This document shows, one piece after another, positions 8,150 through 15,071 of a DNA stretch of 47,340 bases. The translations under genes and the position numbers were made by a program. Origin of the DNA: Streptomyces sp. ISL-96 (GTDB taxonomy: Bacteria; Actinomycetota; Actinomycetes; Streptomycetales; Streptomycetaceae); the NCBI RefSeq assembly GCF_018614035.1, contig NZ_JAGGPA010000073.1, forward strand, positions 1 through 47,340, in the 5' to 3' direction. Numbering within the stretch: position 1 is the first letter of the stretch; every line of letters begins with the position of its first letter. Under the pieces are notes generated by a model. That model saw only the letters and a list, made by a program, of their open reading frames with translations, was not told the origin of the DNA and did no database searches.

Positions 8150-8542
8150 CTAGTCGCTCAGATCGGGCTTCCCGAACAGGACTGCGTAGCCGGAGGGAAG
8201 CTGGCTGATGATCTGGTTGAGCTCGCCGGGTGAAACCGCTTCGGCGAGCGTGCTCAGCAGCGCGCTGGCGTCCCACTGAGCGGTGCGAGGACGAGCCCCG
8301 GTCCGCTCTGCCACACGTCGGTAGAACTCCTCGACACCGTAGGACTCGGCTCGCCTCTCCCCGTCGGTCTGCAGCGCCCCCTTCAGCGGCGCCGGCAGCT
8401 GGGCGGCCAAATCCTTGACCTCACCGGGCGTGATGCGGTGGGCGAGAACCTCCAGTACGGCCGTCGTAACCTGTGCGGCCTCGCCCTGATTCGCGTACTC
8501 GCCACGCTCGCGCACCCGAGCCAGGAATTCGTCATGCCTCAC
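8150..8542 (-). CDS. DUF2267 domain protein
   Basis: The product of about 130 residues is built of two similar helical repeats (roughly 1-65 and 66-130). Each has the DUF2267 pattern, seen in the first as FLARVRERG, then AVLEVLAHRITPGEVKDLAAQLPAPL, and in the second as FYRRVAERTG, then LSTLAEAVSPGELNQIISQLPSGY. GTG 8542 is selected because GGGAGAG precedes it by 6-7 bases; an upstream ATG at 8557 is in frame but has a poor binding site. DUF2267 proteins have no defined biochemical role. In Streptomyces they are often found near stress genes, which fits its position behind the clpB remnant. Cytosolic, no motifs of catalysis seen. Confidence 0.75.
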   Translation of the reverse strand: MRHDEFLARVRERGEYANQGEAAQVTTAVLEVLAHRITPGEVKDLAAQLPAPLKGALQTDGERRAESYGVEEFYRRVAERTGARPRTAQWDASALLSTLAEAVSPGELNQIISQLPSGYAVLFGKPDLSD

Positions 8543-8733
8543 TGATCTCTCCCTCATCGCAGGACCCACGACCGTGCCGCGCCAGTGCGCACGCACACAT
8601 TGCCCCCCTTTGTGCCCTTTTCTCCCTCCGGGCCGGATGCCAGGTGACGCACGAGGCGCTCGGGTACTGGCCCGGACACGTGGGCCGACACACAGCTTCG
8701 CTCGGAAGGTGGCCGGGTCGGCTGACACAAAGG

Positions 8734-8782
8734 TGAGCGGGCCCGTACACACCAAGGCGCGAGGTGTGTACGGGCCCGCTCA
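8734..8782. terminator. 20-bp perfect hairpin, probable terminator
   Basis: The arms TGAGCGGGCCCGTACACACC (8734-8753) and its exact reverse complement (8763-8782) are separated by a 9-base loop. The hairpin lies about 20 bases beyond the stop of the alanine symporter gene, where a factor-independent terminator of the U-less Streptomyces type is expected. It could also act on transcription coming from the other direction. Confidence 0.8.
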
Positions 8783-8803
8783 GGAGCCGGGCCGCCGGGG
8801 CGG

Positions 8804-10342
8804 TCAGACGGTGGTCTTCACCGGCTCCTCGTCTTCGTCGGCGTCGCTGATCTCGCCTGCCTTGCGGGCGCGGACGAACTCCAGGAAGGAGTTCAGTTCG
8901 CGCTTGACGACCGGGGCGAGCAGGTACAGGCCGATGATGTTGATGACCGCGAGCATGAACAGCACCGCGTCGGCCATGTCGATCAGGGTCTGCAGCGTCA
9001 GCAGGGAACCGGCTACGGCGAACAGGGTGTAGATCACCTTGTAGGTGAGTTCGCTGGCCTTGCTGCGGCCGAAGAGGTACGTCCAGGCCTTGAGGCCGTA
9101 GTAGCCCCAGGTGAGCACGGTGGAGATGGCGAAGAGCATCACCGCGACGGTGAGGACGTACGGGAACCAGGGCATCACCGTGCCGAAGGCGTCGGAGGTG
9201 ATGGTGACGCCTTCGATGGTCGCACCCGGCTTGCGGGCCTCGGCCCAGCTGGCCGGGTCGGCGATGACGATCGTCAGCGCGGTCATCGTGCAGATGACGA
9301 CGGTGTCGATGAACGGCTCCAGCAGGGCGACCAGGCCCTCGCTGGCGGGGTGCTTGGTCTTGACCGCGGAGTGGGCGATCGGCGCGGAGCCGAGACCGGC
9401 CTCGTTGGAGAACGCGGCCCGCTTGAAGCCGACGATCAGGGCGCCGAGCACACCACCGGCCACACCCTGCGGGTTGAAGGCGCCTTCGATGATGGTGCTG
9501 ATGGCGGCGGGCAGCGCGGTGACGTTGACCAGGATGACGACCAGGCAGGCGGCGATGTAGAGGCCGGCCATGGCCGGGACGAGCCTGCTGGTGACCGAGG
9601 CGATGGATCGGATGCCGCCGAGGAGCACGATGCCGACGAGCGCGGCGACCAGAATGCCGAAGAACAGCGCGCCCGCGGACGAGCCCATGAGGCCCTCATC
9701 GCCGCCGGTGACGGAGACGAGCTGCGCGTAGCTCTGGTTGACCTGGAAGAGGTTGCCGCCGAAGAGGCCGAAGAACAAGATCATGAAGGAGGCGAGGACC
9801 GCGAGGACCTTGCCGAGGGTCTTGCCGTTCTTGCCGAAGCGTTCGGCGAGGCCCTTGGGCAGGTAGTGCATGGGGCCGCCGGAGACAGTTCCGTCGGCGT
9901 GCACCTCGCGGTACTTCACACCGAGGGTGACCTCGACGAACTTGGTGGCCATGCCGAGCAGGCCGCACAGGATCATCCAGAAGGTGGCGCCGGCGCCGCC
10001 GATGGACACGGCGACGGCGACACCGGCGATGTTGCCGAGACCGACCGTGCCGGAGACGGCGGCGGTCAGGGCCTGGAAGTGGTTGACCTCACCGGCCGAC
10101 CCCTTCTCGTCGTACTTCCCGCGCACCACATCCACGGCGAGGCGGAACTTGCGCACCTGGACGAACCCGAACCAGCCGGTGAAGACCAGACCGGCGACTA
10201 CGAGCCAGGCGACGATGAGGGGCAGATCGGTGCCGCCGACAGGGGTGGCGTAGAAGACGACTTCCACGAGCCAGTTGGCTATGGGCTCGAAAAAGCCGCT
10301 GACGGCTTCGTCGACGGACTTGGTGATGGAGTCGAGTGACAC
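8804..10342 (-). CDS. Alanine/glycine:cation symporter (AGCS family)
   Basis: The 512-residue protein is a sodium-coupled amino-acid importer of the AGCS family. It carries the signature GTVGLGNIAGVAVAVSIGGA, the GMATKFVEVTLGVKYR helix, GGPMHYLPKGL, the FNPQGVAGGVLGALIVGFKR stretch, and AAFSNEAGLGSAPIAHSAV, the conserved substrate-site region. About 11 membrane spans are visible. GTG 10342 is chosen since GAGGTAG sits 6 bases upstream; ATG-type starts farther out lack this. It ends just before a strong hairpin terminator. A GTG-N6-x-n-CAC palindrome lies roughly 230 bases upstream, a possible Crp-like site. It probably imports L-alanine or glycine; exact specificity is inferred from the family. 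Confidence 0.9.
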   Translation of the reverse strand: MSLDSITKSVDEAVSGFFEPIANWLVEVVFYATPVGGTDLPLIVAWLVVAGLVFTGWFGFVQVRKFRLAVDVVRGKYDEKGSAGEVNHFQALTAAVSGTVGLGNIAGVAVAVSIGGAGATFWMILCGLLGMATKFVEVTLGVKYREVHADGTVSGGPMHYLPKGLAERFGKNGKTLGKVLAVLASFMILFFGLFGGNLFQVNQSYAQLVSVTGGDEGLMGSSAGALFFGILVAALVGIVLLGGIRSIASVTSRLVPAMAGLYIAACLVVILVNVTALPAAISTIIEGAFNPQGVAGGVLGALIVGFKRAAFSNEAGLGSAPIAHSAVKTKHPASEGLVALLEPFIDTVVICTMTALTIVIADPASWAEARKPGATIEGVTITSDAFGTVMPWFPYVLTVAVMLFAISTVLTWGYYGLKAWTYLFGRSKASELTYKVIYTLFAVAGSLLTLQTLIDMADAVLFMLAVINIIGLYLLAPVVKRELNSFLEFVRARKAGEISDADEDEEPVKTTV

Positions 10343-10569
10343 AGTGGCTACCTCGATGGCGCAGGGCCGGAGCACGGGAGGAGTGCACCGGTTGGTGCTG
10401 GCTTGAGCGAACGCCGTTGTCCGATCGGCGACCCTGGATGAGACGTCCGCGGACCCGGACGGTGATCACCCTGGTCATGCTGCCGGTGCGTGCCGGCACT
10501 CCGCAGCGCGGCGAGGGGGGTGCCACCTGCGGAGTTGCGCAGTTCTACCACGCCTTTACAAGATCTTTA

Positions 10570-10583
10570 GTGACTCAAATCAC
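10570..10583. promoter_or_regulatory. Crp-like palindrome upstream of the symporter gene
   Basis: Read on the minus strand, GTGATTTGAGTCAC fits the pattern GTG-N6-G-n-CAC reported for Streptomyces Crp, and with flanking bases resembles the classical TGTGA-N6-TCACA. It lies in an unusually AT-rich 40-base patch in the gap ahead of the leftward alanine symporter gene, a plausible promoter region. Only the match is seen; binding is inference. Confidence 0.35.
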
Positions 10584-10732
10584 ATAACAGTGAGTAGCAG
10601 TCGAAAGTCCCAGCGAACGAAACAAGACCGTTATCTGGAATTGAGCCTCCGCTGAACGAACAGAACGGTGCCGCGCCGACGCGGCAGGTCGACGGCAATC
10701 GGCCGGTCTGGCCGGAACCCGATGTCTGCGGT

Positions 10733-10837
10733 TAGGGTGCCGAGGACGCGTCGACACGACGCGGGGTGTGCCGGGAAGTCTGGTCGGCGATTAGGGGCCC
10801 TATGCCCAAAAGCCGATGCACCGGAGGCCCCTTTCCC
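10733..10837 (+). promoter_or_regulatory. Structured 5' leader of nhaA
   Basis: A TAGGGT hexamer (10733-10738) could be a -10 box. Downstream come a small hairpin GCGTC-gacac-GACGC (10748-10762), a stretch GCCGGGAAGTCTGGTCGGC that can close on itself, and AGGGGCC (10793-10799), which is exactly complementary to GGCCCCT (10826-10832). The last arm touches the GGAGG ribosome binding site (10823-10827) of nhaA, so pairing would hide it. This resembles an expression platform of an RNA switch or attenuator. No known riboswitch class could be assigned. Confidence 0.4.
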
Positions 10838-12142
10838 ATGGCTGATGCCCCGCGCGACCGTTCCCCCTTCCTCGGCCTGCTCCCCCTGCCGGAGCGCATG
10901 GCGGTCACCGCGGCCCTGCGGACAGAGACCGTGGGCGGGCTCGTACTGCTCGCCGCCGCCCTGGTAGCGCTCGTCTGGGCGAATACGCCGTGGAGCGACG
11001 CCTACGAGCACATACGCCACCTCCATTTCGGCATCCCCGCCCTCGGGCTGGACCTGTCCATCCAGCACTGGACCGCTGACGGACTGCTCACCATCTTCTT
11101 CCTGGTCGCCGGTATCGAGCTCAAGCGCGAGCTCGTGGTGGGCGAGCTCAAGAAACCGGCGACCGCGATCCTTCCCGTGGTCGCCGCCGCGTGCGGCATG
11201 GCAGTACCCGCCGCCTTCTACGCCGTCACCGCAGCCGCGGGCGGCGGCAGCCTCAACGGCTGGGCGGTGCCCATGGCCACCGACATCGCCTTCGCCCTCG
11301 CCGTACTCGCCGTACTCAGCACCCACCTGCCCGCGTCGCTGAGGGCATTCCTGCTGACCCTGGCCGTCGTCGACGACCTCGGCGCCATCCTGATCATCGC
11401 CGTCTTCTTCACCAGCGACCTCAACCTGACCGCACTCGCCGGTGCCTTCGCGGGCCTGCTGGTCTTCTACCTGCTCCAGCGCAACCGCGTCACGGGCTGG
11501 TGGTGGTACGTACCGCTCGGCATCGTCATCTGGGCCCTGATGTACAACGGCGGCGTGCACGCCACCGTCGCCGGCGTCGCCATGGGCCTCATCCTGCGAG
11601 CCACCCACGACCCGGGTCAGCGGGAGAAGACTTCCCCCGGGGAACGCACAGCCCATCTCCTGCGCCCCGTTTCCGCAGGTGTCGCCGTGCCGCTGTTCGC
11701 GCTGTTCGCCGCGGGAGTGGGCCTGTCGACCGCATCGGTCGGCGAGGTCTTCACCCAGCCGGAACCACTCGGTGTCGTCCTGGGCCTGGTCGTCGGAAAA
11801 ACCGTCGGCGTCTTCGCCGGTACCTACCTGGCCGCACGCTTCACCCGGGCCCGCCTGAATCCAGACCTTGCCTGGGCGGACGTCTTCGCGGTCGCCGTGC
11901 TGGCAGGGATCGGCTTCACCGTCGCCCTGCTCGTCGGCGAACTGGCCTTCCCGGATCCCGCCGAAGCCGAACGCATCAAGGCCGCCGTACTCATCGGCTC
12001 ACTCGTCGCAGCCGGCCTCGCCGCCCTCCTCGTCATACGCCGCAACGCCCTCTACCGGCGCCTGTACGAAGAGGAGAACCGCGACGACGACCACGACGGC
12101 ATCCCGGACATCTACCAAAAGGCCCGCGCGACGACCACCTGA
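10838..12142 (+). CDS. nhaA: Na+/H+ antiporter NhaA
   Basis: The 434-residue protein is a full-length NhaA: ALRTETVGGLVLLAAALVAL at the start, GIELKRELVVGELKKPATAI, MATDIAFALAVLA with the equivalent of Asp133, and AVVDDLGAILIIAVFFT containing the paired aspartates (Asp163/Asp164 of E. coli) that bind Na+ and protons. A GVHATVAGVAMGL helix follows. The C-terminus is a charged cytosolic tail. ATG 10838 is chosen because GGAGG precedes it by ten bases; ATG 10802 would add 12 residues. It exchanges internal Na+ for protons and so supports salt and alkaline tolerance, and it lies next to a Na+-driven symporter. The ribosome binding site lies within a possible regulatory hairpin. Confidence 0.92.
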   Translation: MADAPRDRSPFLGLLPLPERMAVTAALRTETVGGLVLLAAALVALVWANTPWSDAYEHIRHLHFGIPALGLDLSIQHWTADGLLTIFFLVAGIELKRELVVGELKKPATAILPVVAAACGMAVPAAFYAVTAAAGGGSLNGWAVPMATDIAFALAVLAVLSTHLPASLRAFLLTLAVVDDLGAILIIAVFFTSDLNLTALAGAFAGLLVFYLLQRNRVTGWWWYVPLGIVIWALMYNGGVHATVAGVAMGLILRATHDPGQREKTSPGERTAHLLRPVSAGVAVPLFALFAAGVGLSTASVGEVFTQPEPLGVVLGLVVGKTVGVFAGTYLAARFTRARLNPDLAWADVFAVAVLAGIGFTVALLVGELAFPDPAEAERIKAAVLIGSLVAAGLAALLVIRRNALYRRLYEEENRDDDHDGIPDIYQKARATTT

Positions 12143-12182
12143 CAACCCTGAGGGTGGTAGGGATCACGCCGACGGCCTGGCA

Positions 12183-13238
12183 TCAGCCCCGCCGGATCCC
12201 GCCGGACGCCCGGTTCCCGCGGCGGCGTGACAACGACGAATCCCGCACCACCAGCTCGGGCTGGAGCACGATCCGCTGGTGCTGGTGCGTGTCCGCCGCG
12301 TCGCCGGTCTCCTCGATGAGCAGGTCGCTGGCCATCCGCCCCATCTGGAAGGCCGGCTGGCGTACGGAGGTCAGCGGCACAGCGGCCGCCGAGGCGAACT
12401 CGATGTCGTCATAGCCGACCAGGGCCACGTCGTCGGGAACGCTCACCCCGGCCCCGTACAGCGCCTGAAGCACCCCCAGCGCGAGCAGATCGTTCGCACA
12501 GAACACCGCGGTCGGGCGGGACGCCATGCCCAGCAGCCGGGCGCCCGAGTCGCGCCCCGCCGCCACGTCGAGCCGCTCGGCCTCGATCACCCGCAGCCGG
12601 CCGGCCGGCAGACCGGCCTCGGCCAGCGCCTGAAGTGCGCCGGCTTGCCGGTCCTGGCACTGGCCCAGGTGCAGGGGCCCGCTGACGTACGCGATCTCGG
12701 TGTGGCCCTCGGCGATGAGATGGCGTACGGCCAGGGCTCCGCCCGTGACGTCGTCGACGGAGACGGAGCACCCCTCGGTGCTGGGGGCCACCCGGTCGAC
12801 GAGCACGTACGGGATGCCGTGCCGTTTGAAGGCCCGCAGATTACGGCCGGTGGGGTCCACGGGAGTGATCAGTACGCCCCGCACCCGCTGCTCACTGAAG
12901 AGGCCGAGGTACTCACTCTCCTCAGCGGCGCTCTGGCCGCTGTTGCACAGCATCACCCCGAGCCCGGCCTCCCGGGCGGCGCGTTCGGCGCCGGCGGCCA
13001 CGTCCACGAAGAACGGGTTGGCCATGTCGAGCACCAGCAGGGAGATGATCCGGCTGCGCCCCGCCCGCAACTGGCGGGCGGACTCGCTGCGTACGTAGCC
13101 CAGCTGGTCGATGGTGGCCAGGACACGCGCCCGCGTCTCCTCTGTCACCGACTCCGGCCGGTTGATGACGTTCGATACCGTGCCGACGGACACCCCGGCG
13201 AGCCGGGCGACGTCCTTGATACCCACCGACTGTGCCAT
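12183..13238 (-). CDS. LacI-family repressor, probable rhamnose regulator
   Basis: This 351-residue protein has the LacI N-terminal helix-turn-helix (IKDVARLAGVSVGTVSNVIN) and hinge (LRAGRSRIISLLVLDMANPF), then a periplasmic-binding-protein-like sensor with VSVDDVTGGALAVRHLI, VFCANDLLALGVLQALY and VALVGYDDIEFA. ATG 13238 follows GGAGG and overlaps the stop of the upstream chimeric gene (TGATG), so it is the last gene of the leftward rhamnose operon. Two CG- or GG-centred palindromes of LacI type in the rha intergenic region are its likely operators, making it self-regulated. The inducer is probably rhamnose or a pathway intermediate; this is inferred from context. Confidence 0.85.
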   Translation of the reverse strand: MAQSVGIKDVARLAGVSVGTVSNVINRPESVTEETRARVLATIDQLGYVRSESARQLRAGRSRIISLLVLDMANPFFVDVAAGAERAAREAGLGVMLCNSGQSAAEESEYLGLFSEQRVRGVLITPVDPTGRNLRAFKRHGIPYVLVDRVAPSTEGCSVSVDDVTGGALAVRHLIAEGHTEIAYVSGPLHLGQCQDRQAGALQALAEAGLPAGRLRVIEAERLDVAAGRDSGARLLGMASRPTAVFCANDLLALGVLQALYGAGVSVPDDVALVGYDDIEFASAAAVPLTSVRQPAFQMGRMASDLLIEETGDAADTHQHQRIVLQPELVVRDSSLSRRRGNRASGGIRRG

Positions 13239-13654
13239 CAGGCAGAGACCTCCACGAGCTCCAGTCCGGTCAGACCGGCCAGCGCGCGCAGGTCGGGCAG
13301 AAGACCGCCCCTGGCGAGCGCCCAGTGGTGGGCGACACCGCTCGCGCTCCACGCGTCGGTCCGTTCACCGGGGTCGCAGCCGAATTCGACGCGTGACGTC
13401 GTGTTGCCGGTCTTCAGCAGCGGGCCGCCGACCACTTTACCTTCGGAGGCGATGAGCCGGTACTTTCCGTCCCTGGTCCGGCCGGGACCGCCGTCCCGGA
13501 AGTTCAGCGCCTGCAGCTCGGGGAAGGAGCCGCCGGCGCCGAGACGGTCCGCACTGACCGCCGGGGCGGGACCGGCCGCCTGCGCTGTCGTACCGGGCAG
13601 GGATACGGCGGTGAACACGGCGTCGGCTGCCGCGACGGTCAGGGGTCGTCTCAT
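13238..13654 (-). pseudogene. Chimera: secretion signal joined to the C-terminal part of a sugar isomerase
   Basis: The 138-codon frame starts with a Sec-type signal (MRRPLTVAAADAVFTAVSLP with cleavage near AQA) but continues into what looks like the C-terminal third of a FucI/AraA-type sugar isomerase. That part has LNFRDGGPGRTRDGKYRLIA, TSRVEFGCDPGERTDAWSAS, GVAHHWALARG and a closing GLELVEV strand. A cytosolic isomerase tail has no reason to carry a signal peptide, so two genes appear to have been fused in frame by a deletion, somewhere between about residues 27 and 43. A GGAGAG binding site precedes the ATG and the stop overlaps the lacI start. The product is unlikely to be active; its remaining role may be translational coupling to lacI. 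Confidence 0.6.
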
Positions 13655-13682
13655 CGGTCTCTCCGGTTCTTCGAGGGGTCCG

Positions 13683-14003
13683 TCAGGCGAGGTGGAACAC
13701 TTCGGTGAGCGGTGTCATGGCCTCATCGGGCCGGTCGCCGTCGAGCGCCTCGAAGAACTCACCCATCTCCGCCTGCCAGCGGGCGTTGACGTCCGTGGCG
13801 GCCATGGCGGCCCGGGCCCTGGCGAAGTCCTCGGTCTCCAGGTAACCGACGAGCAGACCGTCGTCGCGCAGGAAGAGCGAGTAGTTGTGCCAGCCGGTGG
13901 CCGAGAGAGCTTCGAGCATGCCGGGCCAGACGGCCGCGTGCCGTTCGCGGTACTCGTCGATGCGGTCCTGACGGACCTTCAGCAGGAAGCAGACGCGCTG
14001 CAT
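13683..14003 (-). CDS. rhaM: L-rhamnose mutarotase
   Basis: The 106-residue protein matches the RhaM family, which interconverts alpha and beta anomers of L-rhamnose so that the isomerase receives its preferred form. It has VCFLLKVRQDRIDEYRERH, with His22 at the position of the E. coli catalytic histidine, VWPGMLEALSATGWHNYSLF with the conserved W-H-N-Y-S, and the LVGYLETEDF strand. ATG 14003 is preceded by AGGAAGG. It is 23 bases after the transporter fusion and 28 bases before the chimeric isomerase gene, in one leftward operon. Intact and probably functional. Confidence 0.9.
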   Translation of the reverse strand: MQRVCFLLKVRQDRIDEYRERHAAVWPGMLEALSATGWHNYSLFLRDDGLLVGYLETEDFARARAAMAATDVNARWQAEMGEFFEALDGDRPDEAMTPLTEVFHLA

Positions 14004-14026
14004 GTGCTCGTACCTTCCTGTCCCGT

Positions 14027-14827
14027 CTAGAAGTCGAACTCGTCGATGTTCTTCTTGTCGAAGACGGCCGGCGAACCGAGGATGACCTCGCCGTCCTTGC
14101 CGACCTCGTACTCGCCGAGCCTGCCGGCCTTGAACTTCTCGCCCTCGGCGCCGGTGATCTGCCCGGAGGCCAGCGCCGCCGCCGCGTACGCGCCGAGGTA
14201 GCCGAGGTAGCCGAGGTCCTTCGGGTTCCACAGCGCGAACTGCTCGACCGTGCCGTCCTTGACGTACTTGCGCATCTGGTTGGGCGTGCCGAGGCCGTTG
14301 ACGACGACCTTGCCCTTGTAGGAGGAGGAGCTGATGTAGCGGGCGGCGGCCGCGATGCCGACGGTGGTGGGCGAGATGATGCCCTTCAGCTTCGGGTGCG
14401 CCTTGAGCAGGCCCTGGGTCTCCTGGAAGGACTTCTGGTCGTCGTCGTCGCCGTACGCGACCTTGACCAGCTTCATGTCCTTGTACTCGGGCTTCTTCAG
14501 CTCGTCCTTCATGAAGTCGATCCAGGCGTTCTGGTTGGTCGCGTTCTGCGTGGCCGAGAGGATCGCGAACTCGCCCTTGTGGCCGAGCTGCTTGGCGAGG
14601 TTGCGGACCTGGCTGCGGCAGGGTCCTGCGCCGGCATCGGGCCGGTGCACTCCGGCGAGGGTCTTGATGAGGGTGGACTTGCCGGCGCCGTTCTCTCCGG
14701 CGAGCGCGTGAGCCTCTCCGGCGAAGAGCTGGAGGGACACGTCCTGCAGGGCCCGCACCGCACCGAAGGACTTGGAGACGTCCTTCAGTGCCAGGACGGG
14801 CACTGCGCCCTTGTCGGGCTGGTTCAT
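14027..14827 (-). pseudogene. In-frame fusion of rhamnose ABC transporter ATPase start and binding-protein end (rhaT'::'rhaS)
   Basis: Residues 1-67 are the start of a sugar ABC-transporter ATPase (VLALKDVSKSFGAVRALQDV, Walker A GENGAGKSTLIKTLAG, ending VHRPDAG). After a short bridge, residues from about 74 (QVRNLAKQLGHKGEFAILSA) to 266 are the C-terminal half of a rhamnose-type periplasmic binding protein, with NATNQNAWIDFMK, GIISPTTVGIAAAARYI and the closing VFDKKNIDEFDF. The rest of the ATPase, both permeases and the binding protein's signal peptide and N-lobe are absent. The family's usual order is ATPase, permease, permease, binding protein, mutarotase, so one in-frame deletion of roughly 3.5-4 kb explains it. 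The product lacks Walker B and any export signal and should not transport. ATG 14827 follows GAGGAG. Confidence 0.8.
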
Positions 14828-14864
14828 GGGGAGCTCCTCAACGGCGGCTACAGCGGCCAGGCCG

Positions 14865-14876
14865 TGAAAGGTTTCA
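14865..14876. promoter_or_regulatory. LacI-type operator for the leftward rha operon
   Basis: TGAAAGGTTTCA is a 5+5 palindrome with a two-base centre, close to the LacI-family consensus TGAAACGTTTCA. It lies about 13 bases downstream of the -10 of the predicted leftward promoter, where a repressor would block transcription. It is nearly the same word as the site at 15029. Confidence 0.7.
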
Positions 14877-14889
14877 ACGAGGTTCTCGG

Positions 14890-14919
14890 AAGCTAGACGT
14901 GCCGTGCGGACTCCGTCAA
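14890..14919 (-). promoter_or_regulatory. Predicted promoter for the leftward rha operon
   Basis: On the minus strand TTGACG (-35, 14919-14914) and TAGCTT (-10, 14895-14890) are 18 bases apart. The putative operator at 14865-14876 follows directly, and the transporter-fusion start is 60 bases on. Confidence 0.6.
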
Positions 14920-14990
14920 TGGGTCTGCACCGGAAAGCATCCCCGCTTGCTCAATTTGTAATGTGAGCGCCGTTATCCCATTTCAGGCCC

Positions 14991-15019
14991 TTGACAGGCA
15001 ATGCCACTCCCCATAACTT
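14991..15019 (+). promoter_or_regulatory. Predicted promoter for rhaI and downstream genes
   Basis: A perfect TTGACA (14991-14996) and TAACTT (15014-15019) are separated by 17 bases, an ideal vegetative promoter layout. The predicted transcript start, near 15026, adjoins the operator at 15029-15040. Confidence 0.7.
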
Positions 15020-15028
15020 CTCGCTCAA

Positions 15029-15040
15029 TGAAACGATTCA
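15029..15040. promoter_or_regulatory. LacI-type operator for rhaI
   Basis: TGAAACGATTCA is a CG-centred near-perfect palindrome of the LacI family, one base from TGAAACGTTTCA. It sits at the predicted transcription start of the rightward operon, the classical repressing position. Confidence 0.75.
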
Positions 15041-15071
15041 CACATCCGTGCGGCACACAGGAGCGCTGACG

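Noticed and set aside
8734..8782. Operator for a regulator of the alanine symporter
   Set aside because: The repeat is downstream, not upstream, of the gene and has long perfect GC-rich arms, as expected of a terminator.
10765..10800. Cobalamin riboswitch, because of GGGAAGTCTGGTC
   Set aside because: Other conserved B12 elements (the B12 box and paired core) are not visible and the downstream gene is an antiporter; kept only as an unassigned structured leader.
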